Origin: JANOZM01 sp031429355
GTDB lineage: Bacteria > Pseudomonadota > Gammaproteobacteria > Burkholderiales > Burkholderiaceae_E
NCBI GenBank assembly: GCA_031429355.1
Contig: JANOZM010000006.1
Span: 1-32,598 of the forward strand
Direction of reading: 5' to 3'
DNA: 32,598 nucleotides
Under the pieces are notes generated by a model, which was not told the origin of the DNA, ran no database searches, and saw only the letters and a program-made list of their open reading frames with translations. A program made the position numbers and the translations under genes. Numbering within the stretch: the stretch's first letter is position 1; each line of letters opens with the position of its first letter. Of this stretch, positions 31,689-32,598 are shown piece by piece.

Positions 31689-32598
31689 TTAATCTTTCTT
31701 AAAAGTAGCTACGCCTTCAATTTTAACCCCAGTACCGCGTCTAATTTGATAACCCAGTCCTAAACGTTGTTGTTCTGGGCCGAAAAAAGCGCCACTCACT
31801 GTTGCGGTGCAAGTTCCGTCGGTACAGTCGGTGCTAGAAATGGTCGACAACACAGGCAAAATCCCTTGTAATTTGTTCGGGCCGATTAAACGCAGTTCGC
31901 TAGCGATTGGGTTGCTTAGTCCGCCGGTAGAAAGGATTCGATACAATTTATCGTTTGGATTGGACAACGTTACATCCAATCCAACACGAGTGCCTAAGTT
32001 CGGTGCAAATATTACCGAAGCACTGCCCGATAAGGTCAATGGTGCCGTGTTGTTTCCGGTGGCAAGGGTTGCGCCGAGCAAGGAATAAGTTGCAGACCCT
32101 GATGTGGGTAACGATGCCGACGGTGAGCCAATTAGGTAGTGCATTCCCGAATTGTTGCTGTATTGCTGGCTGCTGTTAAAACCAATCACTGTGACTTTTG
32201 TGCTGCCATTGGTCCAGCGGCCCCACGCAACATATTGATCGTATCCAGCTTCCTTAACTTCGGCCGTTCCCCGCGAGATGCAGGCGATAGAAGGGCATAT
32301 GCCGATCGATTGTAGTTGACCATTGCTGTTTAATTCTGCGGTAGCTAAACCGGTTGTGAGACTAGTGCTTGATAAGAATGGAACGTTGCGTAGTTCGACA
32401 ACAAGTCCGCTAGTTGATATCAAGCCTGGGGCAATAGGTGGCTGGCCGCCGGTGCCACCAGTAGAGCCAGTGCCTCCTGTTGAGCCAGTGCCTCCTGTTG
32501 AGCCAGTGCCTCCTGTTGAGCCAGTGCCTCCTGTTGAGCCAGTGCCTCCTGTTGAGCCAGTGCCTCCTGTTGAGCCAGTGCCTCCTGTTGAGCCAGTG
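31689..32598 (-). CDS. Probable surface protein with Gly/Thr/Ser linker, partial (5' end beyond window)
   Basis: The frame is open from the stop at 31689 to the right edge, at least 303 codons. A TTG at 32421-32423 (LISTSG) is not a convincing start, since the same frame continues upstream through GGTGGQPPIAPG and then repeats of TGSTGG. The C-terminal 240 residues look beta-rich with Ser/Thr/Gly/Asn, a Cys pair (CPSIACIS), YVAWGRWTNG, and the end VSGAFFGPEQQRLGLGYQI. That last motif recalls the closing strands of transferrin-binding-protein-like beta-barrels, a weak resemblance only. I picture an exported protein with a flexible repeat stalk and a C-terminal barrel. Its stop abuts ybeZ, placing it in or just before a core operon. 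Confidence 0.65.
   Translation of the reverse strand, partial: TGSTGGTGSTGGTGSTGGTGSTGGTGSTGGTGSTGGTGSTGGTGSTGGTGGQPPIAPGLISTSGLVVELRNVPFLSSTSLTTGLATAELNSNGQLQSIGICPSIACISRGTAEVKEAGYDQYVAWGRWTNGSTKVTVIGFNSSQQYSNNSGMHYLIGSPSASLPTSGSATYSLLGATLATGNNTAPLTLSGSASVIFAPNLGTRVGLDVTLSNPNDKLYRILSTGGLSNPIASELRLIGPNKLQGILPVLSTISSTDCTDGTCTATVSGAFFGPEQQRLGLGYQIRRGTGVKIEGVATFKKD
32461..32598. repeat. 18-bp tandem repeat array inside the surface-protein gene
   Basis: The unit is GTTGAGCCAGTGCCTCCT on the plus strand. One variant copy (32461-32478, A for T at the third base) is followed by six perfect copies (32479-32586) and 12 bases of another at the edge. In the coding frame (minus strand) each unit adds TGSTGG. 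Because 18 is divisible by three, copy-number change alters stalk length but not frame. The array continues past the window. Confidence 0.95.

Noticed and set aside
32461..32598. CRISPR array
   Set aside because: The 18-bp units are head to tail with no spacers, are in frame within a coding sequence, and no cas gene is present.

Overview
The window reads as chromosomal DNA of a betaproteobacterium of moderate GC. This rests on gene order: a tolQRAB-pal-cpoB block, phoH-ybeY-corC-lnt followed by glyQS and plsC, lptD-surA-rsmA, dusB-fis-purH, and an upstream amgK-murU pair. I cannot name a genus with confidence. Most of the window (about 3.9-31.7 kb) is conserved housekeeping sequence. The two ends are accessory in character.

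Left end (1-3.9 kb): a lipoprotein built from DUF5666-type repeats (89-1984, minus) lies between two inverted copies of a palindrome. The copies share a core of about 30 nt but have completely different arms. Next come a VOC-family protein, a bidirectional-looking terminator, a truncated protein of unknown function cut by a fragment of an IS91-like (Y2) transposase, a perfect 31-bp-armed palindrome, and tRNA-Lys(UUU) with its own promoter and terminator.

Cell-envelope block (3.9-10.7 kb, minus): transcription runs from a rhomboid protease through tolQ, tolR, tolA, tolB, pal and cpoB, followed by a YeeE/YedE transporter. TolQRA-TolB-Pal forms the trans-envelope complex that constricts the outer membrane at division. 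CpoB links it to peptidoglycan synthesis.

DNA repair, purine and tRNA block (10.7-16.0 kb, minus): dusB-fis (ATGA overlap), purH (2 nt gap), ruvC, ruvA, ruvB. It combines tRNA dihydrouridylation, nucleoid regulation, the last steps of IMP synthesis and the Holliday-junction machinery.

Envelope biogenesis block (16.2-22.6 kb): amgK-murU (minus) form a peptidoglycan sugar-recycling pair. They diverge from lptD-surA-rsmA (plus), which cover LPS insertion, an outer-membrane protein chaperone, and 16S rRNA dimethylation. rsmA converges on and overlaps ygjP by 49 bp.

Right block (22.5-32.6 kb, minus): phoH, ybeY, corC, lnt, glyQ, glyS, plsC and ygjP run in one direction with overlaps or tiny gaps at most junctions (gaps of about 100-120 nt at ybeY/corC and lnt/glyQ). 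Directly upstream of phoH, with stop and start codons touching, is the 3' part of a probable surface protein. Its coding sequence carries an 18-bp tandem array that runs off the right edge.

The best candidate for something undescribed is the pair of palindromes with a conserved core and variable arms around the DUF5666 gene, together with the third large palindrome beside the transposase relic. No phage, CRISPR or intact insertion sequence is visible.
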